DNA from: CAZUVM01 sp964623885
GTDB taxonomy: Bacteria; Verrucomicrobiota; Verrucomicrobiia; Limisphaerales; UBA8199
Direction: 5' to 3'
Assembly (NCBI GenBank): GCA_964623885.1
Contig: CAZUVM010000217.1
Span: forward strand, 1 to 64,000
DNA: 64,000 nt
In this document: positions 7,823-17,200 of the stretch, piece after piece
Numbering within the stretch: the first letter of the stretch is position 1
How the letters are laid out: the number at the start of each line of letters is the position of its first letter
Notes under the pieces: model-generated
What the model was told of the DNA's origin: nothing
Seen by the model: only the letters and a program-made list of their open reading frames with translations
Databases searched by the model: none
Made by a program: the position numbers and the translations under genes

Positions 7823-10255
7823 TTACTGCACAGCGGTGGCGATGCCGGTGCGCGGGAGCAGCGAGAGATAATCCACCAGGATGTGCTCGGATTCGGCCAG
7901 AGCGGCGTCCGGAGGTGAAGGCTTTTCGTCTTCGGGACTGTCCGGAACGAGGCCTTCCGCATTATCATGGGCGGCAGCAAGGGAGCCATTGGTGCTCACA
8001 CCAGCAAGTGTTTCGGCGGAGTGCCCTGGGAGCCTGATGCCGGCCATGTTAGTCCTCCCCAAAGGCGGCGGAAGCCCGGGACGCATCGCCTGCTCCATTG
8101 ATATATCATAAACCTTTTCGGGCGGTTCCTGCCGAGCAAGCCGTTCTTTATCACGAGACTTGTTTCGGGCTTCGATTTCCTCTTTGTCAGCAAGTTGCTG
8201 GTTTTCGTTGAGTGAAACCGTTTTGTCCGCCTGCCGCTTCTTGAACAAGGCGATGTCCTCGCGGATGTAGCTGTATTCCTTGTCGGTCGCCAGGCGTTGA
8301 TTCGACCGTTTCTTCAATTCGGCCACGTAGGGCTCGACCATGTTGAAATGCTCGAACTGGGCGCTGGGAATGGTGTCACAGGCGAGGGGATTCTCGAGAG
8401 AGGCTTCGCCAACATCTTTGGAGTCATTAAAGATCGAGGGCAGGACGATGTCCGGCACCACGCCTTTTAGCTGGGTGGAAACGCCGCTGGGACGGTAAAA
8501 CTTCTTAATGGTCACCTTGAGTGCGCCCGGGTCGTTGGTCAGCCAGCGACTGGGGATGCCGAACAGCCTGGCCATGGGCTCCTTGAGCGGTTGCACGCTC
8601 TGGACGGTGCCTTTGCCGTGCGTGGATGAGTCACCAACAATCAGCGCGCGGCCATAATCCTGCAGCGCGCCCGCAACAATTTCGGAAGCGGAAGCGCTGA
8701 ACCGGCTGGTTAGAACGATAAGCGGGCCATCGTAGCTCATCGGCATCGGGGGAGCATCATCACGCTGAATGCTGCCGTCGAAGCCTTTCACTTGCACAAC
8801 CGGGCCATCCTTGATGAACAGACCGGTCAAACGGATGGCTTCCTCGAGTGATCCGCCGCCATTTCGCCGGAGGTCGAGAATGATACCCTTGGCGTTTTCC
8901 TGTCTCAATTTGGTGATCAACCGAGCCACGTCACTGGTAGTGCTGTGCGGCTCCGCTGTGCTGCGGGAATTAGAAACGTCAAATGGCGCATAAAAGGAGG
9001 GCAGATCGATAACGCCCAGGCGCAGGGAGTCACCATGTCCATTGGGCAAGTCAATCAGCCGTGCTTTAGCGCGGGAGTCAGGAAGCGAGATCTCGTCACG
9101 AATCAGGCTGATTTCCTTCCGCGAGCCAGGATCGTCGGCCGGAACGATGGTCAGGCGCACTTCGGTCCCTTTAGGTCCGCGAATCAACTGCACGGCCTTG
9201 TTCAGGCTCATGTCGATGACATCAACGGGGGGTTGATTGCTTTGGGCGACGGCAATAATGCGATCGCGTTCTTTAATCTTTTTGCTCTTGAGCGCCGGGC
9301 CACCGGGCAACAAACGATTGATCATGCAATAGCCATCTTCGGTGGTCAGCTCGGCGCCGATGCCAAACAAACTCAGGTTCATTTGGATGGCGAAGCTGTC
9401 GAGCGTGGAATGGTTGAAATAATCCGAATGCGGATCGTAAACGTGGGCCAGGGCGGTCAGATAAAACTGCAGGACATCGTCTGTATCCCAGTCGATGAAC
9501 AAATGCAACGTGCGGTGATATCGATGGCTGAGGGTCTCGCCGATCTCTTCAACCTCGGTTTTTTTGGGTTTGTTGTCCGAGCCGGCTGTTTTATTCCCGC
9601 TGTTTTCAGCCTTACCCTTGGCGGCGTCAGGATTTGCAGCAGCTTTCTTTGATGCTTCTTCCTTAGCCAGTTTTTCCTGCAAATACTCGTAACGAAGCCG
9701 TTGTTCCCAGAGCTTTTTGGCGTCGTCGAGGTTCTTCGGGTAAGGCATGTCCTTACGGTTGATCACGATGCGTTCGTCCGTATCAAACGTGAACTTGTCG
9801 TTCTTCAATAGCTCATCGACATAGGCGACGTGCTGCTGGAGACGCTGCACGTAACGATTGAAGATGTCGCAAGCCGGCTGGGTGTCGTGGGCCTGCATTG
9901 TAAGGCGATCGAGATTGGTGCGGTATTTTGCGAATTCGTCGAGGTCGCTCTGCAGGAAGTGGACGTGCTGGGGATCGAAGGTCTCGAGGTAGCGATCGAG
10001 GAATTTGCTGGAGACTTCGGAATTGAACACCGGGTGGGTGTAATGGATTTCTTCGAGCAGCTTGGAGGTGACGGTGGCGATGCGACCGTCCCACGGTCCG
10101 GGTTTAATCGGGTGGAACGTGTTGGTCGAGACGAGGGTCAATTCCGGCTGGACTTTGGCCGAATCGGGCGCCGCGGAAGCAGCAGTACAGAGGGACAAGA
10201 TGACGTTGCCGCCCAGCAGGACCAGCAACACTCTCGCGGCAAAACGTGCGATCAT
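7823..10255 (-). CDS. prc: C-terminal (tail-specific) protease, Prc/S41A family
   Basis: An 810-residue periplasmic serine protease. N-terminal signal peptide (MIARFAARVLLVLLGG ... AASA, about 1-28). The long N-terminal Prc-specific helical domain (FDPQHVHFLQSDLDEF) is followed by a charged low-complexity insert (about 205-240), a PDZ domain (about 300-385) and the S41 core. The catalytic Ser lies in SRFSASASEIVAGALQDY and the Lys in STHGKGTVQSV, spaced as in Prc. It continues past the core in the Prc C-terminal domain. E. coli Prc is 682 residues; the insert and a Pro/Ala-rich tail account for the extra length. Expected roles: degradation of tagged or misfolded envelope proteins and trimming of lipoproteins or peptidoglycan hydrolases. 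It lacks an obvious operon partner. Confidence 0.93.
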   Translation of the reverse strand: MIARFAARVLLVLLGGNVILSLCTAASAAPDSAKVQPELTLVSTNTFHPIKPGPWDGRIATVTSKLLEEIHYTHPVFNSEVSSKFLDRYLETFDPQHVHFLQSDLDEFAKYRTNLDRLTMQAHDTQPACDIFNRYVQRLQQHVAYVDELLKNDKFTFDTDERIVINRKDMPYPKNLDDAKKLWEQRLRYEYLQEKLAKEEASKKAAANPDAAKGKAENSGNKTAGSDNKPKKTEVEEIGETLSHRYHRTLHLFIDWDTDDVLQFYLTALAHVYDPHSDYFNHSTLDSFAIQMNLSLFGIGAELTTEDGYCMINRLLPGGPALKSKKIKERDRIIAVAQSNQPPVDVIDMSLNKAVQLIRGPKGTEVRLTIVPADDPGSRKEISLIRDEISLPDSRAKARLIDLPNGHGDSLRLGVIDLPSFYAPFDVSNSRSTAEPHSTTSDVARLITKLRQENAKGIILDLRRNGGGSLEEAIRLTGLFIKDGPVVQVKGFDGSIQRDDAPPMPMSYDGPLIVLTSRFSASASEIVAGALQDYGRALIVGDSSTHGKGTVQSVQPLKEPMARLFGIPSRWLTNDPGALKVTIKKFYRPSGVSTQLKGVVPDIVLPSIFNDSKDVGEASLENPLACDTIPSAQFEHFNMVEPYVAELKKRSNQRLATDKEYSYIREDIALFKKRQADKTVSLNENQQLADKEEIEARNKSRDKERLARQEPPEKVYDISMEQAMRPGLPPPLGRTNMAGIRLPGHSAETLAGVSTNGSLAAAHDNAEGLVPDSPEDEKPSPPDAALAESEHILVDYLSLLPRTGIATAVQ

Positions 10256-10461
10256 GATTTTGTTGCGTAACTAAAAGTGCCTAACAATAGCACAGATTGG
10301 ACGGGCTGCACTCCCGAATGTTCACTAATGGATGGTCCGTTTTTGACCCTACTCGGCAACGCGCCTGTCGCGACCCCATGACTATGCCGAAGCGCGCGCA
10401 CGGGGGCAATAAAGTTCTTTTGAGAATCCTTTTAGAATGCTCTTTGCGGAGGCGAAGGATT

Positions 10462-10495
10462 GGGACGCCGAGGACGTCCTCCCTACCGGATTATG
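10462..10495. repeat. Family A hairpin repeat, copy A2
   Basis: gggacgccgaggacgtcct then ccctaccggatta; a shortened variant with the internal palindrome AGGACGTCCT. It faces copy A3 in the opposite orientation about 55 bp away, so the pair forms a REPIN-like inverted doublet in the gap 10256-10599, which holds no other feature I can support. Confidence 0.75.
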
Positions 10496-10548
10496 GACGA
10501 TCGGGATGGATCCTTACTTGAGGTTTCCCACAGCGCGCCGACCCAAGC

Positions 10549-10576
10549 GGTAGGGACGCCGTCCTCGGCGTCCCTT
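10549..10576. repeat. Family A hairpin repeat, copy A3 (inverted relative to A2)
   Basis: ggtagggacgccg-tcct-cggcgtccc, a perfect 9-bp stem with a 4-nt loop. Lies 24 bp from the 3' end of the degraded RAYT transposase gene. Confidence 0.85.
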
Positions 10577-10599
10577 TTCAAGACCGGAGCTATGAGCGT

Positions 10600-10990
10600 T
10601 TACCAAATCAATTGGTGCACTCTTCCTTGTAGTGGCCATTCGTCCAATGTTCTCGTCAGCCCCCGTCGCAGCGGATTCTCCCGTACATACTGCAGCTTTT
10701 CCTCGTACTCTTGCCTGTCCCTCATTCGGCGATGAAATGCAGTGCGCTGCCAAGCGCCTGCAGAATCGGGATGCTCACGACTGAACCGGTGCTTCCAAAA
10801 TGAGATCCATCTATCGATGCCGAAATGCAAATCATACGGTGAACAGAAAAAGTGCACGTGTTCACGGCATTAACAGGTAGTAACCAACCCTCCAGGCAGT
10901 GGCCTCGTCACGCCAAATCCGAACCAGTTCGGCTTGCACCGAGGTACAGCCGAGCCAGGGCGCCAATGTAAATATGCGCACCGAGCGCGG
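10600..10990 (-). pseudogene. REP-associated tyrosine transposase (RAYT), frameshifted remnant
   Basis: The downstream frame (10857 to 10600) encodes a typical RAYT C-terminus: HFFCSPYDLHFGIDRWISFWK ... QEYEEKLQYVRENPLRRGL ... EWPLQGRVHQLIW, with the catalytic Tyr region at LQYVRENP. Upstream, another frame encodes QAELVRIWRDEA and WRVGYYLLMP. The two join if one extra T near 10868 is removed, restoring MP-EHVHFF with the HUH pair H-V-H. So a single-base insertion broke the gene in its active site. RAYTs are single-strand transposases related to IS200/IS605 TnpA that mobilise REP hairpins. Family A hairpins lie on both sides (10549, 11100). The N-terminal limit is uncertain. Confidence 0.8.
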
Positions 10991-11099
10991 GTCTTTGGCG
11001 GCCTGAATCCCGGTAACCAGCCTCGCCTTTAGGCATAGCATCGAGGTTGCGGCTATCGTGGCGTTATGTCAAGACACGTATCTCGAAAGGGACACCGAT

Positions 11100-11132
11100 G
11101 GGGACGCCGGGGACGGCGTCCCTACCGGATTA
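11100..11132. repeat. Family A hairpin repeat, copy A4
   Basis: ggggacgccg-ggga-cggcgtccc then taccggatta. The last three bases (tta, 11130-11132) are the complement of the TAA stop of the minus-strand DUF1460 gene. The gap 10991-11099 holds nothing else recognised. Confidence 0.85.
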
Positions 11133-12059
11133 GGACCGGGCCGTGGGAAGTTCCCGCGGGCGGGCGATCATGATGCCGGTCAATTTGGGGGACCAGTTGA
11201 GGCATTTGCTGAGCTCGGGTTCGAAGGTCACGCTCATGCGGGAACGCGAAGAGGAGGCATCCATGAAATGCACGACACCCTCGTCATCCTTGATGCACAG
11301 GCCGGTATGGGCAATGTCGATGCCCTCGGCAGCAGTGGTGACGCCGACAATATCGCCAGTGCGGAGCAGTGGTTCGGCGGCAGCGATTTTGTCCATCGGC
11401 AGATATTTCAACGAGCGCGTATTGATGGTGTCTTCAATTCGCCGGATCTCGGGGATGAGGTCAGGGTGCGCCGCAAGCTGGCGGTAGTTCTCCGGATGCT
11501 GGGACATGATTCCGACCTTTTGGGTGAAGGGTTCGGCGCCAGGCAGCTCTGGAGTGAGGATGCGGACGACGGCTTTCTTTTCGTTGTCGACGAACCAATC
11601 GGTGGTGTAGTGAAGCCGGGTTGTGAAATCGCCCATGCGGCCGCCGCGATAGCGGGTGGTTTGGAGTTCGGCGACTAGATCTTCTGGGGAGCTTCGGCCG
11701 CGCTTGAGCATCCTGGCGAAGCAAAGCGAGTCTTCGAAAAAGGTAACGCAATCGAGTCCCTTGAGATTGATGACGCAGAACTCCTGATCTTTGGAAGCCT
11801 CCAAAGTAAAACCCACGTAAGGCGTGTCTTTAAGCTCCATCGCGATTTTGCCAACGAGCTCGCCGATGGGTAAGCGCCGCCAACCCTCGGAGCCGGCCTT
11901 GTCAACGATGCGGGTGAATACGTCCTGGCCGTCGAAATGCGCGAGTTGTTCGCGCATCCAGGCGCTGGTGGCGGCCAGGGCGGAGGAGCCAAGCAGGCCG
12001 GAAGTTCCCAGGCAAGTGGCGTGAAGAAAGTCGCGACGGGACAGGTTATGACCGAGCAT
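11130..12059 (-). CDS. DUF1460 family protein (NlpC/P60-like amidase fold)
   Basis: A 309-residue exported protein. ATG at 12059 gives a Tat-type signal, SRRDFLHATCLGTSGLLG, near residues 6-23. The body matches DUF1460, an NlpC/P60-related fold annotated as N-acetylmuramoyl-L-alanine amidase-like: a Cys nucleophile in NLKGLDCVTFFEDSL, a His in GIDIAHTGLCIK, and the C-terminal FMDASSSRSRM strand. Likely a periplasmic cell-wall or muropeptide hydrolase (inference from the family). An upstream in-frame start at 12098 is possible but displaces the signal. Its stop codon lies inside family A copy A4. An open frame on the + strand over this gene is antisense and not credited. Confidence 0.85.
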   Translation of the reverse strand: MLGHNLSRRDFLHATCLGTSGLLGSSALAATSAWMREQLAHFDGQDVFTRIVDKAGSEGWRRLPIGELVGKIAMELKDTPYVGFTLEASKDQEFCVINLKGLDCVTFFEDSLCFARMLKRGRSSPEDLVAELQTTRYRGGRMGDFTTRLHYTTDWFVDNEKKAVVRILTPELPGAEPFTQKVGIMSQHPENYRQLAAHPDLIPEIRRIEDTINTRSLKYLPMDKIAAAEPLLRTGDIVGVTTAAEGIDIAHTGLCIKDDEGVVHFMDASSSRSRMSVTFEPELSKCLNWSPKLTGIMIARPRELPTARS

Positions 12060-12199
12060 CGCAGAAGGATGATGTGGCGGTGAAGGTAGAGCAAGCACGG
12101 GGAGCGCCGAGAACGAGGCACGAGCGGTATTTTGTCACCACGATTGAGGCAGGACAAAAGGCCGAAGCCCGAATACCGAAATCCTTCGAAGCCCGAACT

Positions 12200-12226
12200 G
12201 GTAGGGATGCCGTCCTCGGCGTCCCC
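12200..12226. repeat. Family A hairpin repeat, copy A5
   Basis: ggtagggatgccg-tcct-cggcgtcccc; one mismatch in a 9-bp stem. In the 303-bp gap 12060-12362, which holds two family A copies and no gene. Confidence 0.85.
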
Positions 12227-12312
12227 ATTACTTCTTCTTGAGCCACGACATCCCTTCCTGCGCGAGAAATCGGTCAGGGGTAAACTCGATGACACCGGAG
12301 CAGGTTTGAAAT

Positions 12313-12338
12313 AGGGACGCCGGGACGGCGTCCCTACC
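12313..12338. repeat. Family A hairpin repeat, copy A6
   Basis: agggacgccg-gga-cggcgtccctacc, perfect stem; opposite orientation to A5, about 85 bp away, so A5 and A6 form a second inverted doublet. Just downstream of the prepilin gene stop. Confidence 0.85.
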
Positions 12339-12362
12339 AAAGATTTTACACTGTGTCCCGGC

Positions 12363-13259
12363 TCAGTATGAGTTAGAGGAAACGCGTTGGGTATGGAACG
12401 AGAGCCAATGGATATCGGGATCGCCGGCGGATGAAATGAGGCTTAAGGTATAACTGTCGAGCACTTGGCGGGCGCGCGGCTGGGTAAGGCAACCGCTCCA
12501 TTTGTGCAATTCGGAATGGCCGTCGGCAAAAGAAAAGGTTGCAGCATCGTTATGGTAGGTTGCCGGCAGGTCGACAAGCGCGGTCTGATGCGGACTAAAG
12601 AATCCGGGATCGTTCATGCTGTCGGGGTGCTCGTCCAGATAGACGAACGTCTGAGCAGGCCCGGGGAATTGAATGTCCGAAATCTTGGTGATCTGGTGGT
12701 AGAGGGAATCCCACGGTCCGGTCTGCGCGTTTCCGCTGCCGATGGCCAGGCTCGCGGAATAACTTCGAGCCCGTTGGCTCCAACCTCGGGCCTGCTGGAC
12801 TGTGCTGAGGTAATTATCGGCGGGGCATTTGAAAATGTTGGTTGAGCCGCCGAGATACGGCGCGATACGGGCGTATCTTGGGTTCGTTAGGAACGCGGTG
12901 TTGGTGTTATCGGTGCTGAGTGTCCAATCGAGCCAACCAGCCACCCAACCGGCGCCCCAGGTGGGATCGCCAGCGCCGCCCTGCGCGGCTCCGCCATGGA
13001 GAACGACAAGTATCTTGTCGTGATTTTCCTGGGCGTACATCTGCCAACCGACCATAAGCTGGCGCGTATTGTAGAGGCATTGAAGACTTTTGGCGGCAGG
13101 GTTGCTGCGGACCAGACCCAGAGCGAGCACGGGAACGAGCAATACAAGAACGAATACGACGACGAGTAATTCGACAAAAGTGAAAGCGCCATGAATGCGC
13201 GAGTCCGCGGCAGGGCGCCTGGTCTTTTGGGTAGCTTTTAACAAAAGTTTGATTCGCAT
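12363..13259 (-). CDS. Type II/IV prepilin-like protein (H-X9-DG group)
   Basis: A 298-residue pseudopilin-like protein. The ATG at 13259 gives a positively charged leader, then the prepilin cleavage and hydrophobic N-helix G/AFTFVELLVVVFVLVLLVPVLALG (about residues 26-50). The C-terminal part is the large globular domain common in Planctomycetes and Verrucomicrobia, with CLYNTRQLMVGWQMYAQENHDK and the terminal H-X9-DG element (ATYHNDAATFSFADGHSELHKW). It would be inserted in the inner membrane and processed by a prepilin peptidase. Second of two tandem paralogues; the upstream one ends at 13291. No secretion ATPase or pilus-assembly gene is nearby. A TTG at 13280 is a less likely start. Confidence 0.85.
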   Translation of the reverse strand: MRIKLLLKATQKTRRPAADSRIHGAFTFVELLVVVFVLVLLVPVLALGLVRSNPAAKSLQCLYNTRQLMVGWQMYAQENHDKILVVLHGGAAQGGAGDPTWGAGWVAGWLDWTLSTDNTNTAFLTNPRYARIAPYLGGSTNIFKCPADNYLSTVQQARGWSQRARSYSASLAIGSGNAQTGPWDSLYHQITKISDIQFPGPAQTFVYLDEHPDSMNDPGFFSPHQTALVDLPATYHNDAATFSFADGHSELHKWSGCLTQPRARQVLDSYTLSLISSAGDPDIHWLSFHTQRVSSNSY

Positions 13260-13290
13260 AACAGAATTGGCCTCGTTCAAGCTCTCCGGT

Positions 13291-14190
13291 TTAATATTTC
13301 ACTGTGGTATTCTGAGCCAACCATTGGACGTCTATCCACGAATCTCCGGCTGACACGTTTAGGTTGAAGAATGTCCCCGGTTGAAAGGGCACTCGGATAG
13401 TATTACCGATCCACTGATGGGAGAGGGCATGGCCATCGGCAAAAGAAAGGCTGGCGGCGCCGTTATGGAAACTGGCGGGAAAATCGATTATTTTCGCCGA
13501 AGCTGGAGGATCGCCAGGCTGAGCCCCTGTGCACTGCACATTGAGCATAGCGTCGTTAATGCTGTCCGGCTGCTCGTCTATAAAAACAAAGGTTTTAAAC
13601 GGCAAAACGATGTCCCCGGTCTTACGATAAACACGCCATTTGGTTTGTCCTGGATTTAGACCACCGTCAAGCCACTCACCCGTGCCAAACACGCCACTCA
13701 TTGAAATGCTGCGCACGCGCGGCACGACCGTGCCCGCAGGCAATCCGTTCCACGAATTGGCAAGTGTTACCGTGGAGACGTCAGCCGGGCACTTAAATAC
13801 GGCCAGGCTCCCGGCGACATAAGTCCAGAGGGGACTCTTGGTAGGATTCGGATTGGCGAGATCCGTGTGATAATCGTAATTAGAGGGATTCGCTCCGTCC
13901 CAATTTAACGTGCCGGAGATCCAGTTTGGGCGTTGACTTGACGCAGAGCTATCCTGGCAGGTCACAAGAAAGCCATTGTGATCATCGGTCCACTGCCGCC
14001 AAGCCGAGTACAATTGTCGGGTGTTATTCTGGCATTGGAAGGTCTTGCTGGTCGGCTGTGATCTTGCCAGCGCAAGCGGCAGGATGAATAGAAGCAACCC
14101 TGAGAGCGCAACAGCGACGCACAGTTCCACCAATGTAAAGCCCGCGTGTGAACGACCCTGGCTGCGTGATGAAAAATCGAGAGATTTCAT
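13291..14190 (-). CDS. Type II/IV prepilin-like protein (H-X9-DG group), paralogue
   Basis: A 299-residue paralogue of the next gene. Leader MKSLDFSSRSQGRSHA then GFTLVELCVAVALSGLLLFILPLALA (prepilin peptidase site at the Gly, Glu5 conserved). The globular part contains CQNNTRQLYSAWRQWTDDHNGF, the strand IVLPFKTFVFIDEQPDSINDA and the H-X9-DG element FHNGAASLSFADGHALSHQW. Twenty-nine bases separate it from the upstream PD40 protein gene and 31 from the downstream prepilin start, so the three genes probably form one transcript. The role may be surface display or periplasmic scaffolding rather than a filament. Confidence 0.85.
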   Translation of the reverse strand: MKSLDFSSRSQGRSHAGFTLVELCVAVALSGLLLFILPLALARSQPTSKTFQCQNNTRQLYSAWRQWTDDHNGFLVTCQDSSASSQRPNWISGTLNWDGANPSNYDYHTDLANPNPTKSPLWTYVAGSLAVFKCPADVSTVTLANSWNGLPAGTVVPRVRSISMSGVFGTGEWLDGGLNPGQTKWRVYRKTGDIVLPFKTFVFIDEQPDSINDAMLNVQCTGAQPGDPPASAKIIDFPASFHNGAASLSFADGHALSHQWIGNTIRVPFQPGTFFNLNVSAGDSWIDVQWLAQNTTVKY

Positions 14191-14219
14191 ACTAATGATC
14201 GTTTTAGGTTTTCAGGAAT

Positions 14220-17200
14220 TCAGAAGGCTACGACCCGGTAATATCTTTGACCTGCATTCGGGGATGGATCCTGGAAGGAGCCCTGATTGCCGAGCACGGT
14301 TACGCCACTGCTGAGGTCTTGCCAGACCGGATCGGCGAGGCTGTTTTTAAATTGTACGCGGTAGCTTTTGCCCTGAATGACAGGCCAGGTCATACGGGAC
14401 GGCTGAGTGGGATCGGCCGCCAGTTGAAACACCGGCACCGTGCCACCTGAGTAAAGTTTGTATTCAATAATATCCGAGCTTTGGTTGAAATCCTGCGCCA
14501 CCAGATCGGGGGCCCAGCTTTGGAAAAAGACCGAAGCGCTATCGCCGCTGAATACGGGCTGAAGAGAGCGATTGCCGCCGCTTGTGACGCCGTACTGGTT
14601 AGGGCTTAGGAGCGTAGTCGTGCCGGTCAATCGGTCATAAAGGAACACATCCGGTATGCCGTTGGCGTCCGCCTGAACGATATTGGTAGCGGCGCTTCGA
14701 AAGGCGATGAACCTGCCATCGGCACTGACATCGGGAGAATCCGATACGCCAAGGCCAGCTGAACTCGACCCGTAGGCGTGACTGACAAGAATGCTATTAC
14801 CGGTGGTGAGGTCGAACGCATAGACCTGGATGGTGTTTGGGGGTGGATTGACACCGCCTTTGACTCCAACCAACACACTGGCATCGCTGCTGAGCCGCAG
14901 GTGTTGGTAATATAATGAGGACGAATTGGATTCGACGACCCAGTTCGTAACCGCAGCCAAGTCAGCTGCTACGAGCATATAGGAACCGCCAGTAGTTTTT
15001 TCAGCAAATGCGATGTGATTCCCCGTCGGGTCAATTGCGATGCCATATAGCACCGCGCACGTGTTGGTGTAGATCCGACCCGCGGCTTGCGGATCCCAAA
15101 CGTAAAGGTAAGTGTTGCCCAAACCAGGCGCATTACCGTAAGCCACTCGTCCCGAAGGGGACATCACGGCAACCAGATCTCCTGCCGGGCTAATCGCATC
15201 CCAGTTGGTGGTCAGCGCGTAGGTCGCCGCCGATTGAAGATCCCGGACGAACAAGTTCTCCGACGAAGGTGCAAGCTGGCCCGGGACAAGGTTCGTGGCC
15301 TTGCTCCGGAAAAGGACAAACCTACCGCCGGCGGAAACCGCTGCAGTGTAGGAATCGCTGTTACCCGACCCAATGCCATTGGTATTGACGCTGACCAGGG
15401 TTGTCGTCCCCAGTTGGAGATCGCGGACGAAGACGTCGATGGCCTTGTTTGTGTCACCAGGGACGAGGTTATCCGCGCGGCTGGAGAAGGCGACATAGCG
15501 CCCATCGGAACTGATGGCGGGGTCGGAAGAAACGCCATCGCCGGAATAGCCATTGGTAGCGACGCTCACAAGGATGTTAGTGCCGTTAAGCAGGTCACGG
15601 ACGAAAATGTCCCGGCAATTATTGGTATCATTGGGGACGAGATTGTCGGCCTCGCTGGCAAAGGCGACGTAGAGGCCGTTGGAACTGATGGAAGTGGTGG
15701 CCAGCGAGCTGGGGCCGTTTGGAGTCAGCGAGGGAAGCGCGGGATCGTGGACCGAGATGAGTTCGGTCGTGCCCGCCGTCAGGTCGCGCAGGAAAACGTC
15801 GTAATCGCGGTTGCGATCGTTGGGCACGGGGCCGGCATCAGCGCATTCGAAGGCAATGAGGCGAAAATCCGGAGTGAACCGCGGAATAGTGGCGGCGCTT
15901 ACGGGAGAACCGATTGAGTTGGTATCGGCATCGAGCAAGGATGTGGTTCCGGCAGACACGTTGCGCAGATAAACGTGATAATCGCCCTGGAGGGCATTGG
16001 GAGTCAGGTTGGTAGCCGTGCTGAGAAAAGCGACGAATTGGCCGGAAGGTGAAACGACCGGCCAGTCACAAACGGAATTGGTTTGGACCTGGCCGGTGGG
16101 ATCGGCGCTAGCCAGGATCAATGAATCGGTCCATCCATCCCACAGCTCGACACACGTGGTTGAGCCAACGGTGCCATTGGTGTTGGCGACGAATGCGACG
16201 TAGCGGCCGTCCGGGCTAAGGTCGAGACTACGAGCATCGTCATACGACCCGGTTGGCACCGCGGCGTTCGTGTGGATGACATCAGTAACACCAGAGCCGG
16301 TTTTGTACCGCAGAACTGTGCCGAAGGTCGTCAAAGCGGCGCTGGCCTCGTAAGCAACATACTGTCCATCCGCGCTAATCGCGTGATTGAACGAGAAGAC
16401 GCTGTTCGAAGGCACAGCGGTGCGGGCGTAGGTGCTCGCCCAGATGGTGGTCCCCCCGACCACATCACGCACGTATACATCACCTCCCGGCGGAACACCG
16501 GGCACGAGGTTCGTCGCGGTGCTGAAGAAAGCAATGTAGCGTCCATCCGGGGTCATATCGGGCGCTTCGGAACTGCCGGACGGCGCCGAGGCGTTCGTGG
16601 AGACAGCGCCCGCGCTCACAAGCGTGGTGGTTTGAGATTGCAGATCGCGAACGAAAATATCCGGGATGCCATTGTTATCGCCACCGACCAGGTTATTGGC
16701 CCCGCTGACAAAGGCCACATAGCGACCATCCGGAGTCATCATGGCAGTGCGCGAGGCGCCGTTGCCGACGGTCCCGTTGGTGCTGACGCTTACAAGCAAC
16801 GTGGTGCCGTGGACCAGGTCGCGAACGAAGACGTCGGAAGCGCCATTTGTGTCTCCCGGGACGAGGTCGCTGGCGCTGCTTTCGAACAAGGCAAACTGTC
16901 CATTGGTCGAGAGACCGACCGGCCAGGAATTGCCGTTGCCGCCCGCCACGCCGGAGACATTTACACTGACGAGGGTGGTGGTTCCGTTGGTGCGGTCCCG
17001 CCGAAACACATTAATGGCCGCAGGGATTTGAAGCGGAATGGGGTTGCCATTGGTGGCCACCAACAGATTGTCCGCGGTGCTGGCGAAGAGCACGTAGCGT
17101 CCGTCAGGACTGAGGATCGGAGCCCAGGAATCGCCGCCGGCCCCTGCTGGTGAGCCCAATGAGGGGTCGACATTCGAAATCAGTCGCAATCCCTGGCCAA

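Noticed and set aside
11058..11678. Long + strand open frame, 206 codons
   Set aside because: Antisense to the DUF1460 gene, which has a Tat signal and recognisable catalytic residues; an effect of GC-rich codon use.
15087..17153. Two long + strand frames opposite the PD40 gene
   Set aside because: They mirror the 55-residue repeats of the real gene in antisense; no independent protein signature.
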